This document shows, in pieces, positions 6,378 to 14,464 of a stretch of DNA of 64,000 bases (positions are counted from its first letter, which is position 1; each line of letters starts with the position of its first letter). The stretch spans positions 1 through 64,000 of the forward strand of contig NZ_JAIVKJ010000003.1 in assembly GCF_020524885.1 (NCBI RefSeq), in the 5' to 3' direction. The DNA is from Microbulbifer elongatus (lineage in GTDB: Bacteria > Pseudomonadota > Gammaproteobacteria > Pseudomonadales > Cellvibrionaceae). The notes beneath the pieces were generated by a model. It worked only from the letters and a program-made list of their open reading frames with translations. It ran no database searches and was not told where the DNA came from. The position numbers were made by a program, and so were the translations under genes.

Positions 6378-8216
6378 TTATGCCTTGATGTCGGCCAGCA
6401 TCAATTCCCGAATCACCGGCACAGGCGCGTTGCCGTAGCTCAGGAACTTCTCATGAAATTTCTTGAGGTCAAAGTCATCGCCCTGAATCTCCTTGATTTC
6501 ATCTCGCAGCGCCATGATATCCATGTAGCCCGCAAAATAGCTGGTGAGCTGTACCTGGCTCAGTGTGGCACGGCGCCATTTTCCCATGGCTTCGGTTTTC
6601 TGCTGGAAGGCCTGTTTCATCAGCAGGTCCATGGCCTCCTGTTCGGTCATGCCTTTGACCTGAATGGAGTAGTCGAGGATGGTGTTGACCACGGTGCGCA
6701 GGTTCCATTTGTAATACATCATCCAGAGTTCGGGCGAAAAGTCCCCGTAGCCGGCTTCCAGCATCATGCGCTCGGTATAGACAGCCCAGCCTTCGATCAT
6801 GGCGCCGTTGCCGAAGATGTTTTTAATCAAGCTGGGTGACTTGTTGGCGTACACCAGCTGGGTGTAATGTCCGGGAATGGCCTCGTGGATGTTAAGGATC
6901 TGCATCAGGTAAGTGTTGTACTCACGCAAAAAACTCTCGGCGCGGTCGTCTGGCAGGTCCTCTACCGGCATGACGTTGTAGTAGGTATTGGCACCTGTAT
7001 CGTAGGGGCCGGGGGCATTGATGGAGGCCACGGCGAAGCCACGCATATAGGGTGGGGTGGTGCGCACGACCAGAGGTTTGTCCGGGTCGAGTGTCAGTAG
7101 GTCTTTCTCGTTAACGAATTGCACCAGTTCGGGAATCTGCGCTTCCACGGAGGCTTTGAAGTCTTCCTTGGTGGCGTGGTTCAGCGAAAGCTTCTCCAGT
7201 ACCCGGGAAATTTTTTCCAGAATGTCATCTGGCTTTTTCTCGGTTTCAAAATACTTTGGCCAGAGCTTGTCTGCCAGCTCGTCCATTTTCAGGTGCAAAC
7301 GGTCTTTCTCTTTCAGGGCGCGCTGGTAGAGTTCTTCGCCGCTCATGCCGATCTGGATGTCGTAGGCAAACTTCTCCTCATACAGTTTTTCGCCGATGCG
7401 AAAATCGTGAAAGCTGTCCGCCTTTTCCATTTTTGTGTGCAGGTTGTGGAGGTGGGCGACATAGTCTTCTATCGCCTCGCGCGTGGTCGCCAGACGGCTT
7501 TTGAACAGCTCTTTTTCCTTGTCAGACAAGCCACTAGTGGCCAGTGTTTTCTCCGTATCTTCGCCAAAAACGGATTGTGCTCCCTCGTTCTGCTGGATTG
7601 CGAGAATCAGTTGTGGTGATGCCGGGTTCTGGAGCGACTGTTTTGCGGCGGCGTAGTAGGCCGGAACCAACTGCATCCGATTGCTGAACGAGCGCAACCT
7701 GTCCTCGAGTGGTGCATAGTCTGTATTGAGGATCAGGGCAAAACCGTGGGAGACGTTGTAGTTCGCAGGGTTCCACTCATGGGGCTTGAAAACGTTCAAT
7801 TTCCACACGGTTTCGTCGAGAAAGTTATGGATCAGCGCCAGGTCTGTCCTGGCATTGTCGCTGAGTTGCTCGGGCTTGAAGCGTGAAAACTCATTGCGGT
7901 ATTCACGGGCAAAGCCGAGTACTTTTTGCCGGTAGTTATTGTCCGGTGCCTCGAGACGTTCGGCGACCTGATAGTAGCCATTGCTGATAGCCCAGGAGGG
8001 GAACAGGTGCCACATGCGTTCCACCATCTGCTTGCTGAGCTGCTGGAACTCCTTTTCTGTTGTTGTGCTGGCTTCCCTGACGGGTTTCTGGTTAGCGGTC
8101 ACTTCGCTTGAGGAGAGTTTGCTGGCGTCGGCTTTGCCAGTGCCTGTGTTGTCTGTTTTCTCTCCACATCCATACAGGGCGGTGGCCAGCAGCAGGGCTG
8201 TTATTAGGTACTTCAT
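6378..8216 (-). CDS. DUF885 family lipoprotein, predicted zinc metallopeptidase
   Basis: A 612-residue envelope lipoprotein. The lipobox is LYGC near residue 17 after a short hydrophobic signal. The body is long and helical and contains HEAIPGHYTQL, a HExxxGH-type zinc motif that characterises the DUF885 family, followed by a downstream Glu-rich helix (MIEGWAVYTERMM) that can provide the next ligand. Family members are thought to be peptidases acting in the periplasm, though substrates are mostly unknown. The Lys/Ser/Thr-rich segment after the lipobox is a likely linker. The gene is monocistronic on the minus strand. Length is normal for the family. Confidence 0.85.
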   Translation of the reverse strand: MKYLITALLLATALYGCGEKTDNTGTGKADASKLSSSEVTANQKPVREASTTTEKEFQQLSKQMVERMWHLFPSWAISNGYYQVAERLEAPDNNYRQKVLGFAREYRNEFSRFKPEQLSDNARTDLALIHNFLDETVWKLNVFKPHEWNPANYNVSHGFALILNTDYAPLEDRLRSFSNRMQLVPAYYAAAKQSLQNPASPQLILAIQQNEGAQSVFGEDTEKTLATSGLSDKEKELFKSRLATTREAIEDYVAHLHNLHTKMEKADSFHDFRIGEKLYEEKFAYDIQIGMSGEELYQRALKEKDRLHLKMDELADKLWPKYFETEKKPDDILEKISRVLEKLSLNHATKEDFKASVEAQIPELVQFVNEKDLLTLDPDKPLVVRTTPPYMRGFAVASINAPGPYDTGANTYYNVMPVEDLPDDRAESFLREYNTYLMQILNIHEAIPGHYTQLVYANKSPSLIKNIFGNGAMIEGWAVYTERMMLEAGYGDFSPELWMMYYKWNLRTVVNTILDYSIQVKGMTEQEAMDLLMKQAFQQKTEAMGKWRRATLSQVQLTSYFAGYMDIMALRDEIKEIQGDDFDLKKFHEKFLSYGNAPVPVIRELMLADIKA

Positions 8217-8420
8217 AGGGAATCTCGAACTATTGGCGGAATCTGCTCAAAAACTAGCACAGTCGACTTATAGTTATCGCTTGTTGCGGCATTTATTTTG
8301 TGTGATCCAGGTCGCCTTGTTTCACATTGGGCCGGGGGCTAAAGTGGCAAAACCTGAATTTGTGGCCGAGTGCCGCGATTCTAACCGAACATATTTGTAT
8401 TGTTATCAAAGGAGTCTGAT

Positions 8421-8765
8421 ATGACAGAACTGGCAGCACAGGCGTGTGAAGCCTGCAGGGCTGACGCACCGCTGGTCTCGGATGAGGAGCTGGCTGAACT
8501 GATCCGGGAAATTCCGGACTGGACACCGGTTACCCGGGATGGCGTGATGCAGCTGGAGCGGGTGTTCAAGTTCCGCAATTTCAAGCAGGCGCTGGCGTTC
8601 ACCAACCGGGTTGGTGAAATTGCCGAGGAGGTGGGCCACCACCCGGCGCTGCTTACCGAGTGGGGCAAGGTCACAGTGACCTGGTGGAGCCACGAGGCCG
8701 GTGGCTTGCACAAGAATGATTTCATTATGGCGGCGCGGACCGACAAGCAGCTAGACGCGGATTAG
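8421..8765 (+). CDS. phhB: Pterin-4a-carbinolamine dehydratase
   Basis: A 114-residue cytoplasmic enzyme that dehydrates 4a-hydroxytetrahydrobiopterin, regenerating the pterin cofactor of phenylalanine hydroxylase. ATG 8421 is chosen because AAAGGAG lies 7 bases before it. The diagnostic region is [20 protein letters not shown], with the His-His-Pro of the active site, then [11 protein letters not shown]. The N-terminus has two Cys (EACEACRA region) as in many bacterial members. No phhA or aromatic amino acid gene is adjacent, so the physiological partner lies elsewhere. Confidence 0.93.
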   Translation: MTELAAQACEACRADAPLVSDEELAELIREIPDWTPVTRDGVMQLERVFKFRNFKQALAFTNRVGEIAEEVGHHPALLTEWGKVTVTWWSHEAGGLHKNDFIMAARTDKQLDAD

Positions 8766-8893
8766 ACACCTGTCGGAGTCCGCGTTGCATGCCTGATTCA
8801 TCAGCGCTGTAACCCCGGCGGCGGAAGCTGCCGGGTGTTCATGAGATCTGTCAGATTTATTCGGCCGATAACATGTAAGAAAGAAGGATCACA

Positions 8894-9124
8894 ATGCTGA
8901 AGATGAAAGCCACGTGCGAGCGTTGTAGTGCAAAGCTCGGCCTTTCCGATCAGGCCTTTATCTGTTCCTACGAATGTACTTTCTGCCCCCAGTGTACGGA
9001 AGAGCTGAAGCAGGAATGCCCAAACTGCCAGGGTAATCTGGTTTTGCGTCCATTCCGTCGCAGTTCCCCCACCGAAGTGGCCAAGTCCGGCTTTAAAGCG
9101 AAGTTGGAAACCATTCTTTCCTGA
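8894..9124 (+). CDS. DUF1272 zinc-ribbon-like protein
   Basis: A 76-residue protein with eight Cys arranged as CERCSAKL, CSYECTFCPQC and CPNC, typical of the DUF1272 family. The cysteine pairs are likely to hold one or two zinc ions in a cytoplasmic protein. The C-terminal 25 residues are basic. AAGAAGGA lies just upstream of the ATG. Function is not established for the family. It lies alone between phhB and the convergent tlyA. Confidence 0.85.
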   Translation: MLKMKATCERCSAKLGLSDQAFICSYECTFCPQCTEELKQECPNCQGNLVLRPFRRSSPTEVAKSGFKAKLETILS

Positions 9125-9163
9125 GCGCTCCCCAGCTATCCGCGGCAGCGCCGCCGGAGCGGT

Positions 9164-9922
9164 TTACTGGCGCTTCTGGGCCCACAGCAAAAACTCCCGG
9201 TTGCCATCGCCACCGGTAATGGGGCTCTCCATATAGTCTTGGATCTTGAGATCCAGTTCGTCACACAGCGCGTAAATCTTTTCCTGTACACCCTGATAAA
9301 GCGCCGGGTCGCGGACCAGTCCGCCTTTACCAATGCCTTCGGGGCCCACCTCGAACTGGGGTTTGACCAGGCTCAGCAGGTGGCCGCCGGTTTTCATCAG
9401 CGGTGGCAGCTGGGGGAGGATCAACGTCTGCGAGATAAAGGAAACGTCCATCACAATGGCGTCGAAGCCATGCTCCCCAAAGGGTGCAATCTGGCCAGCG
9501 GTTAGGTGACGGGCGTTCACGCCTTCAAACAGATGCATGCGCGGATCTTCACGGAGTGACTGGGCCAGCTGGTCGTGGCCCACATCCACCCCGACCACCA
9601 GTTCCGCCCCCCGTTGCAACAGGCAATCGCTGAAGCCGCCGGTGGAGCAGCCGACATCCAGGGCATGCCAGCCTTTGGGATCGAGGCCGGTATGGTCGAG
9701 GATTCCGGCCAGCTTGAGTCCGGCGCGCGAGACATACTTGTCTTCTGGGAGCGCTTCTACCTGGACCCGGGTGTCTTCACTCAGGGACTGACTGGCTTTG
9801 GTGGCGGGGCGCCAGTGGTGGCCGTCTGCGATCAGTACGCGCCCGGCATCAATCAGCTTGCGAGCATGGGTTCGCGAGCTGGCGAGTTGCTGCTGGACCA
9901 GTAACAGGTCGAGACGGATCAT
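9164..9922 (-). CDS. tlyA: TlyA family rRNA methyltransferase / hemolysin A homologue
   Basis: A 252-residue cytoplasmic protein with an N-terminal S4 RNA-binding domain (residues about 1-65: LDLLLVQQQLASSR, RKLIDAGRVLI) followed by an FtsJ-type Rossmann methyltransferase. The SAM-binding loop is ALDVGCSTGGFSDCLL, and further motifs are DVSFISQ and LVKPQFE, with the conserved Lys of the K-D-K-E set. TlyA enzymes 2'-O-methylate 16S and/or 23S rRNA with SAM. The length is normal. It is divergent from nhaA with a 154-base intergenic region. Confidence 0.9.
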   Translation of the reverse strand: MIRLDLLLVQQQLASSRTHARKLIDAGRVLIADGHHWRPATKASQSLSEDTRVQVEALPEDKYVSRAGLKLAGILDHTGLDPKGWHALDVGCSTGGFSDCLLQRGAELVVGVDVGHDQLAQSLREDPRMHLFEGVNARHLTAGQIAPFGEHGFDAIVMDVSFISQTLILPQLPPLMKTGGHLLSLVKPQFEVGPEGIGKGGLVRDPALYQGVQEKIYALCDELDLKIQDYMESPITGGDGNREFLLWAQKRQ

Positions 9923-10076
9923 AGTTGGCTCTCGCTATAGTTTGGGGACATTTAGTATGGAGTACTGGGGATGGTGGTCGCTTCGGCTGCCATGCTAACC
10001 TCTGCCCCCCAAACAGAGAAGACTCTGTCAGACCTGCAATATCATTTCGAAACCGAATAACAGGAGTTGGCTTTAG

Positions 10077-11594
10077 ATGGCGAAAAATATGCTGAGCAAG
10101 TTCAGGGTGCGCAAGGGGAAGGTGTTCGAAGCCCCGTTGGAAAACGCATTCGGCCGCCTGGTCACGCCATTTGAAGAATTCATCCATCGCCAGAGCAGCA
10201 GTGGTCTGCTGTTGATGGCCTGTGCGGTTATCGCGCTGATTATTGCGAACTCCCCCTGGCAGGAAGCCTACAAGCACATTTTGCATTTGCCGGTCAGTTA
10301 CAACTTTGGTGAGTGGTCGCTTTCCATGAGCTTCCACCACTGGATCAATGACGGCCTGATGGCCATCTTCTTCCTGTTGGTAGGTCTGGAATTGAAGCGG
10401 GAGTTCCTCGTCGGCGAGCTCTCTGAGATGAAGCATGCGGTGCTGCCGATTATGGCGGCAATCGGCGGTATGGTCGTACCCGCGCTGATCTTTTACGCGC
10501 TCAATGGGGGAACACCGTCAGAGCGCGGATGGGGTATTCCCATGGCGACGGATATTGCTTTCGCGGTCGGTTGTATCGCTATTCTGGGCAATCGCGTACC
10601 CCGTGCCGTAGTCACCTTCCTTGTTGCGCTGGCGATCGTGGATGACCTCGGTGCCATTCTGGTCATTGCCATCTGGTATACGGAAAAGGTGAATATGCTG
10701 GCGCTGATGGGCGCTTTCATTCTGGTGGCGATTCTGTGGCTGCTTAAGTTTGCCGGTGTTCGCCGGTCTCCTGCCTACATATTTGTGGGTATCGTGCTGT
10801 GGTACGACCTGTATATCACCGGGGTGCATGCGACGCTCGCAGGTGTTATCACAGCGATGGCGATCCCCGCGAAACCGAAGTACGACCCAGTTGCCTTCAG
10901 TACTTTTGTGAAGGACATCATTCGTAGTTTTGACCGCTGCTTCCGCCCGGGCGACAAGATTATTGCCAACGACGCACTCCGTGCCCGGGTTACGGCACTG
11001 GATAACGGCATTCATCTGGTGCAATCACCGTTGCAGCGTATGGAGACCCGCCTGCACACGCCGGTGGCATTTATTGTGGTGCCTATATTCGCGCTCGCCA
11101 ACGCCGGTATCCCGATCGATAGCTTCACCAGCTCCGAAGCGGTATTCAATCCTCTCACCCTCGGTGTGATCTGTGGCCTGGTGTTCGGCAAGCTGATCGG
11201 TATCGTTGGCGCAACCTGGATCGGTTGGCGTTTGGGGTGGGGGGATCTTCCCAAGTCCGCTACCTTCCATCACATTATTGGCGTCGCTCTTCTTGGTGGG
11301 ATTGGTTTCACCATGTCGATCTTTATCTCCGAGCTGGCATTTGCGGGCCAAAACGAGATGCTGATCCAGGCCAAGGCCGGGGTTCTGCTGGCTTCGATTA
11401 TTGCGGGTGTTTCCGGGTTCCTGGTATTGCGCCGGGCACCTATTGAGGAATCCACCCAGGGCGATCAGGCATCTCAATCGGACTCGCCGACCTCGGAAAC
11501 AAAGCCGGGTCAGAGCAAGGCGCAGGACGGTGAACATGGGGCAGGTGAGGATTCTGTCGAAGAGCACAAAGACGGGCACCGCAAGTTGCCGTGA
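10077..11594 (+). CDS. nhaA: Na+/H+ antiporter NhaA
   Basis: A 505-residue inner-membrane antiporter that expels Na+ in exchange for protons. The paired aspartates of the ion site are visible as IVDDLGAI (Asp189-Asp190), and ATDIAFA at 157-163 carries the structural Asp. The hydrophobic body fills about residues 38-450. The family in E. coli is near 390 residues; here there is a 20-residue basic N-terminal addition and a strongly acidic, hydrophilic C-terminal tail of about 50 residues rich in Glu, Ser, Gln and Asp after the last membrane segment. AGGAG lies about 12 bases before the ATG. The stop overlaps the possible GTG start of the esterase gene. Confidence 0.93.
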   Translation: MAKNMLSKFRVRKGKVFEAPLENAFGRLVTPFEEFIHRQSSSGLLLMACAVIALIIANSPWQEAYKHILHLPVSYNFGEWSLSMSFHHWINDGLMAIFFLLVGLELKREFLVGELSEMKHAVLPIMAAIGGMVVPALIFYALNGGTPSERGWGIPMATDIAFAVGCIAILGNRVPRAVVTFLVALAIVDDLGAILVIAIWYTEKVNMLALMGAFILVAILWLLKFAGVRRSPAYIFVGIVLWYDLYITGVHATLAGVITAMAIPAKPKYDPVAFSTFVKDIIRSFDRCFRPGDKIIANDALRARVTALDNGIHLVQSPLQRMETRLHTPVAFIVVPIFALANAGIPIDSFTSSEAVFNPLTLGVICGLVFGKLIGIVGATWIGWRLGWGDLPKSATFHHIIGVALLGGIGFTMSIFISELAFAGQNEMLIQAKAGVLLASIIAGVSGFLVLRRAPIEESTQGDQASQSDSPTSETKPGQSKAQDGEHGAGEDSVEEHKDGHRKLP

Positions 11595-12673
11595 GACAAG
11601 CTCTCGGTGTGAATATGAATAAATCCGGGCAGCGGGGATTCCGCTGGATGCGTTCGTCAGTAATGACATTGGCCGCATTGGCGCTGCTGCAGCCCGGTCT
11701 GACCTATTCCGCGGTCAGCTTCCCGGTGGACAATTCCTACAATGTCCAGTCCGCCTTTGAGAAGGCCCGGAAACAGTACCCGCAGTTTCCTGTCGCGATT
11801 GCCCGGGTGGAACTCGCGAAAGGCAATCTGGTGGAAAGGGACCTGGTTTATCGACAGGTCGGTGAGCGCGCCCTGCACATGGATATTTTCCGGCCGGGAT
11901 CCCTGGGCGCTGGCACCAAGCGCCCGGCAGTTCTGTTGGTTCACGGTGGTGGCTGGCGTTCAGGCAATCGCCACTTGCAGGAGCCGATGGCGAAGTATCT
12001 CGCCAACCGGGGGTTTGTTTCCGCAACAGTGGAATACCGGCTTTCCCCGGAGGCACGGTATCCTGCGGGTGTGCAGGACCTGAAAGCCGCACTTGGGTGG
12101 TTGCGGGATAATGCCGGCGAATACGGCATTGACCCTCAACGTATAGCCATTCTGGGGGCTTCTTCCGGCGCGCAGATGGCAACGCTGGTGGGCGTGACCC
12201 CTGGGCTAAAGGTGTACGAAACATCGGCCTCTATCAGCAAGGATTCCGTTCAGGCCATCGTGAACCTGGACGGCGTGGTGAGCTTTACCACGCCCATGGC
12301 CCTGAAGTATGAAAATGCGCCCCATAAAAATCCCTCGGCTGCGGGTGCCTGGTTTGGGGGGCGCTACGAAGACGTGCCGGAACTCTGGCGCGAGGCATCG
12401 CCGCTGGAATACGCTGGCGCCGGTTCACCCCCGACACTGTTTATCAATAGCAGCCATCCCCGTTTCCATGCCGGGCGCGACCAGTACATCGATCGCCTGG
12501 CCGCGCACAATGTACCCACTAAAGTGATGACTCATGATGTGTCACCACATCCGTTCTGGCTGTTTCAGCCATGGTTTGATCATACCTCACACATCGTTGC
12601 GGACTTTCTTGAGACGTCCCTTGAGGCGACCCTCGAGCCGTCCCTCAAGCAAGTGAAAAGTAACCGAAAATAA
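11591..12673 (+). CDS. Secreted alpha/beta hydrolase, carboxylesterase-like
   Basis: A 360-residue hydrolase. Start GTG 11591 overlaps the nhaA stop by 4 bases; ATG 11615 is an alternative that keeps the signal sequence (basic stretch then hydrophobic core to about LTYSAV). The oxyanion motif is HGGGW at 118-122, the nucleophile elbow GASSG with Ser191, and the catalytic His is in SPHPFW near the C-terminus. These fit the family of small-ester or acetyl esterases that act on carbohydrate or other esters in the periplasm. The coupling with nhaA is probably only transcriptional. Substrate unknown. Confidence 0.85.
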   Translation: MRQALGVNMNKSGQRGFRWMRSSVMTLAALALLQPGLTYSAVSFPVDNSYNVQSAFEKARKQYPQFPVAIARVELAKGNLVERDLVYRQVGERALHMDIFRPGSLGAGTKRPAVLLVHGGGWRSGNRHLQEPMAKYLANRGFVSATVEYRLSPEARYPAGVQDLKAALGWLRDNAGEYGIDPQRIAILGASSGAQMATLVGVTPGLKVYETSASISKDSVQAIVNLDGVVSFTTPMALKYENAPHKNPSAAGAWFGGRYEDVPELWREASPLEYAGAGSPPTLFINSSHPRFHAGRDQYIDRLAAHNVPTKVMTHDVSPHPFWLFQPWFDHTSHIVADFLETSLEATLEPSLKQVKSNRK

Positions 12674-12748
12674 CTGTCGCACTGGATCATTTCTGCTCGC
12701 TATACTCGCGCCAGAATGCCCGCAAGCGGCATTAAAGGAAGGTGGAGA

Positions 12749-13804
12749 ATGCAACAGGCCGAACAGTTTATCGATCTGCTCAAATTACTGGTGCGCAGCC
12801 CCAGTGTGGTAGGGGCGGAACACTCGTTCTTTCGGGTATTGCAGCGGGAGCTTGAGGAGCGTGGCGCCAATGTAACCTGGTACGAGGGGTTGCTGGTCGC
12901 ACAGGGGCAGCGCCCCAACAGCGCCAAGTTTTCCGCGCATATCGACCGCCACGGCCTCATCTGCACCGGCCCCAATGAATTCCAGTACGCCGCCTTTGTT
13001 TCCGGCCGCCGCTCGGACCTGCTGGGCAACTCGGTGTCGGAAAAGCTGATGACGAAGATCGTCGACCGCTTCCAGGGCGTCAACGTTACGGCTTACGAAC
13101 CCTGGTCCGGCTCCTATTTCGGATCTGGAATAATCCGCCGCGCTTATGTCTGCGGTTACCGCAACAACCTCATCTTTGAAGTGGCAGGGTTGGAGCACGT
13201 GGTGGCGGGTACGCCGGTGGCCTTTACCGACCGGCTGGAAATCAACGACGGAATTCTCAGTGCCCAGCTGGATAATGTGCTGACAGCCGCGCATCTGGTG
13301 CACCTGTACAGTCTCGGTTTCCAGGGCACGGCGTTCTTTACCGCTCAGGAGGAGTCCGGCAGCAGCTGGCGTTATCTGCTGGAGTGGTTCCGCCGTTTTA
13401 ACGGCGGCACTGACAGGCTTATCGTGGTGGATACCAGCCCTTATCCGGACCGGGCGACCGCGGATGCGCAGCAGGTGGTGTTGCGCCGTCGGGACGCCAA
13501 CGCCAGGTTCCACCCGGAAACCACCGCGCGCCTGGCACACCTGTGTGAGGAACAGGGCATTTCCTACAGCTACAAAGATAGCTATATCGAAGCGCTGAAC
13601 CAGAAGGCTGTGGCAGAGGGGCTGGAACCCCAATCCTTCGGTAGTACCGAGCTGGGGCGGATAGTGAGTGCTTCGTCCGGGTACGTACAGGGCACCACAC
13701 TACAGGTGCCAACCACCGGCTACCACACCATGGAGGAGTCTGCCTCGGTGGTGGCGAACAGTGCTTTCAGCGATCTGCTTTGGGCGATTGCCAACGAGCA
13801 ATAG
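12749..13804 (+). CDS. M42/M20-type metallopeptidase-like hydrolase
   Basis: A 351-residue cytoplasmic protein. ATG 12749 is preferred to the ATG at 12716 because AAAGGAAGGTGG lies just upstream and the N-terminal helix starts there (QQAEQFIDLLKLL). A likely di-zinc set is visible in order: His-x-Asp in FSAHIDRHG, Asp in SAQLDN, Glu-Glu in TAQEESG, Asp in IVVDTSP, and His in TGYHTMEES. This order is that of M42 glutamyl-aminopeptidase-like and M20 enzymes. The exact substrate is unknown; peptide trimming is the likely role. Confidence 0.8.
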   Translation: MQQAEQFIDLLKLLVRSPSVVGAEHSFFRVLQRELEERGANVTWYEGLLVAQGQRPNSAKFSAHIDRHGLICTGPNEFQYAAFVSGRRSDLLGNSVSEKLMTKIVDRFQGVNVTAYEPWSGSYFGSGIIRRAYVCGYRNNLIFEVAGLEHVVAGTPVAFTDRLEINDGILSAQLDNVLTAAHLVHLYSLGFQGTAFFTAQEESGSSWRYLLEWFRRFNGGTDRLIVVDTSPYPDRATADAQQVVLRRRDANARFHPETTARLAHLCEEQGISYSYKDSYIEALNQKAVAEGLEPQSFGSTELGRIVSASSGYVQGTTLQVPTTGYHTMEESASVVANSAFSDLLWAIANEQ

Positions 13805-13825
13805 CGGTTTGAGCTCGACGGGCCG

Positions 13826-14257
13826 CTAAAACTCGTCGGCTATCTGGTAGCGGTTGCAGCGATTGTTACAGTAGGGCCGGTCCGACCGAATAACGCCAGT
13901 TGCCGGGTGTACCGTCAGTTGGCGTTTTTTGTTGCCATGGTAGGCCACCACATTCCAGTAGCCATTGCGAAATTGCACCGGGCCGAAAGTGTGGAATCCG
14001 AGCCGCTGCAATTTAGCGCGTACCGCACCTGCACTCAGATCGATTTCGGAGGGTGTGCTGCCGTCCAGGTCCGGCCCGTACAGTTGAGGTGGGATGGATG
14101 GGTTGGCAGTAGGGCCTGAAAACTGAAAGTCCTGGGCGCTAAACGGTCCCGCTTGCTGGGCGTGCGTCGTACCACTGGCAATCAGGCCGGCAATCGCAAA
14201 GGCTGGTAGCAAGTTAAACAGGTGTTTTGATCGTAAACGCTCGATGGCAAACCGCAT
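13826..14257 (-). CDS. Secreted small protein with PepSY-like C-terminal domain
   Basis: A 143-residue exported protein. The ATG at 14255-14257 is chosen (upstream GGGGAA) over a longer upstream start because it gives a basic N-terminus and a hydrophobic signal core ending in TTHAQQ. The C-terminal 65 residues have the pattern ALKLQRLGF..VQFRNGYWNVVAYHGNKKRQLTVHP typical of PepSY-like single-domain periplasmic proteins, ending with two Cys pairs (CNNRCN). The family has no settled function; envelope peptidase regulation is a common proposal. A second PepSY protein is at 17455-17736. Confidence 0.65.
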   Translation of the reverse strand: MRFAIERLRSKHLFNLLPAFAIAGLIASGTTHAQQAGPFSAQDFQFSGPTANPSIPPQLYGPDLDGSTPSEIDLSAGAVRAKLQRLGFHTFGPVQFRNGYWNVVAYHGNKKRQLTVHPATGVIRSDRPYCNNRCNRYQIADEF

Positions 14258-14464
14258 GGTATTCCCCAAATTGCCCTTATCTGATGATTGGTAGGCTGGA
14301 GAACGGGGAATCCCAAGGGCTCTGTGCCCATGACTGGATATCAAGATAAGCTGGATGAAATATGCGACAAAGCGAGTGACTGACGGGATGGCCCCATGGC
14401 CAAGGAATCGCCGGTCACTCGTTGACTGCTAGAATGGCGCGCTATTTATCATTGTGTGTGAGAA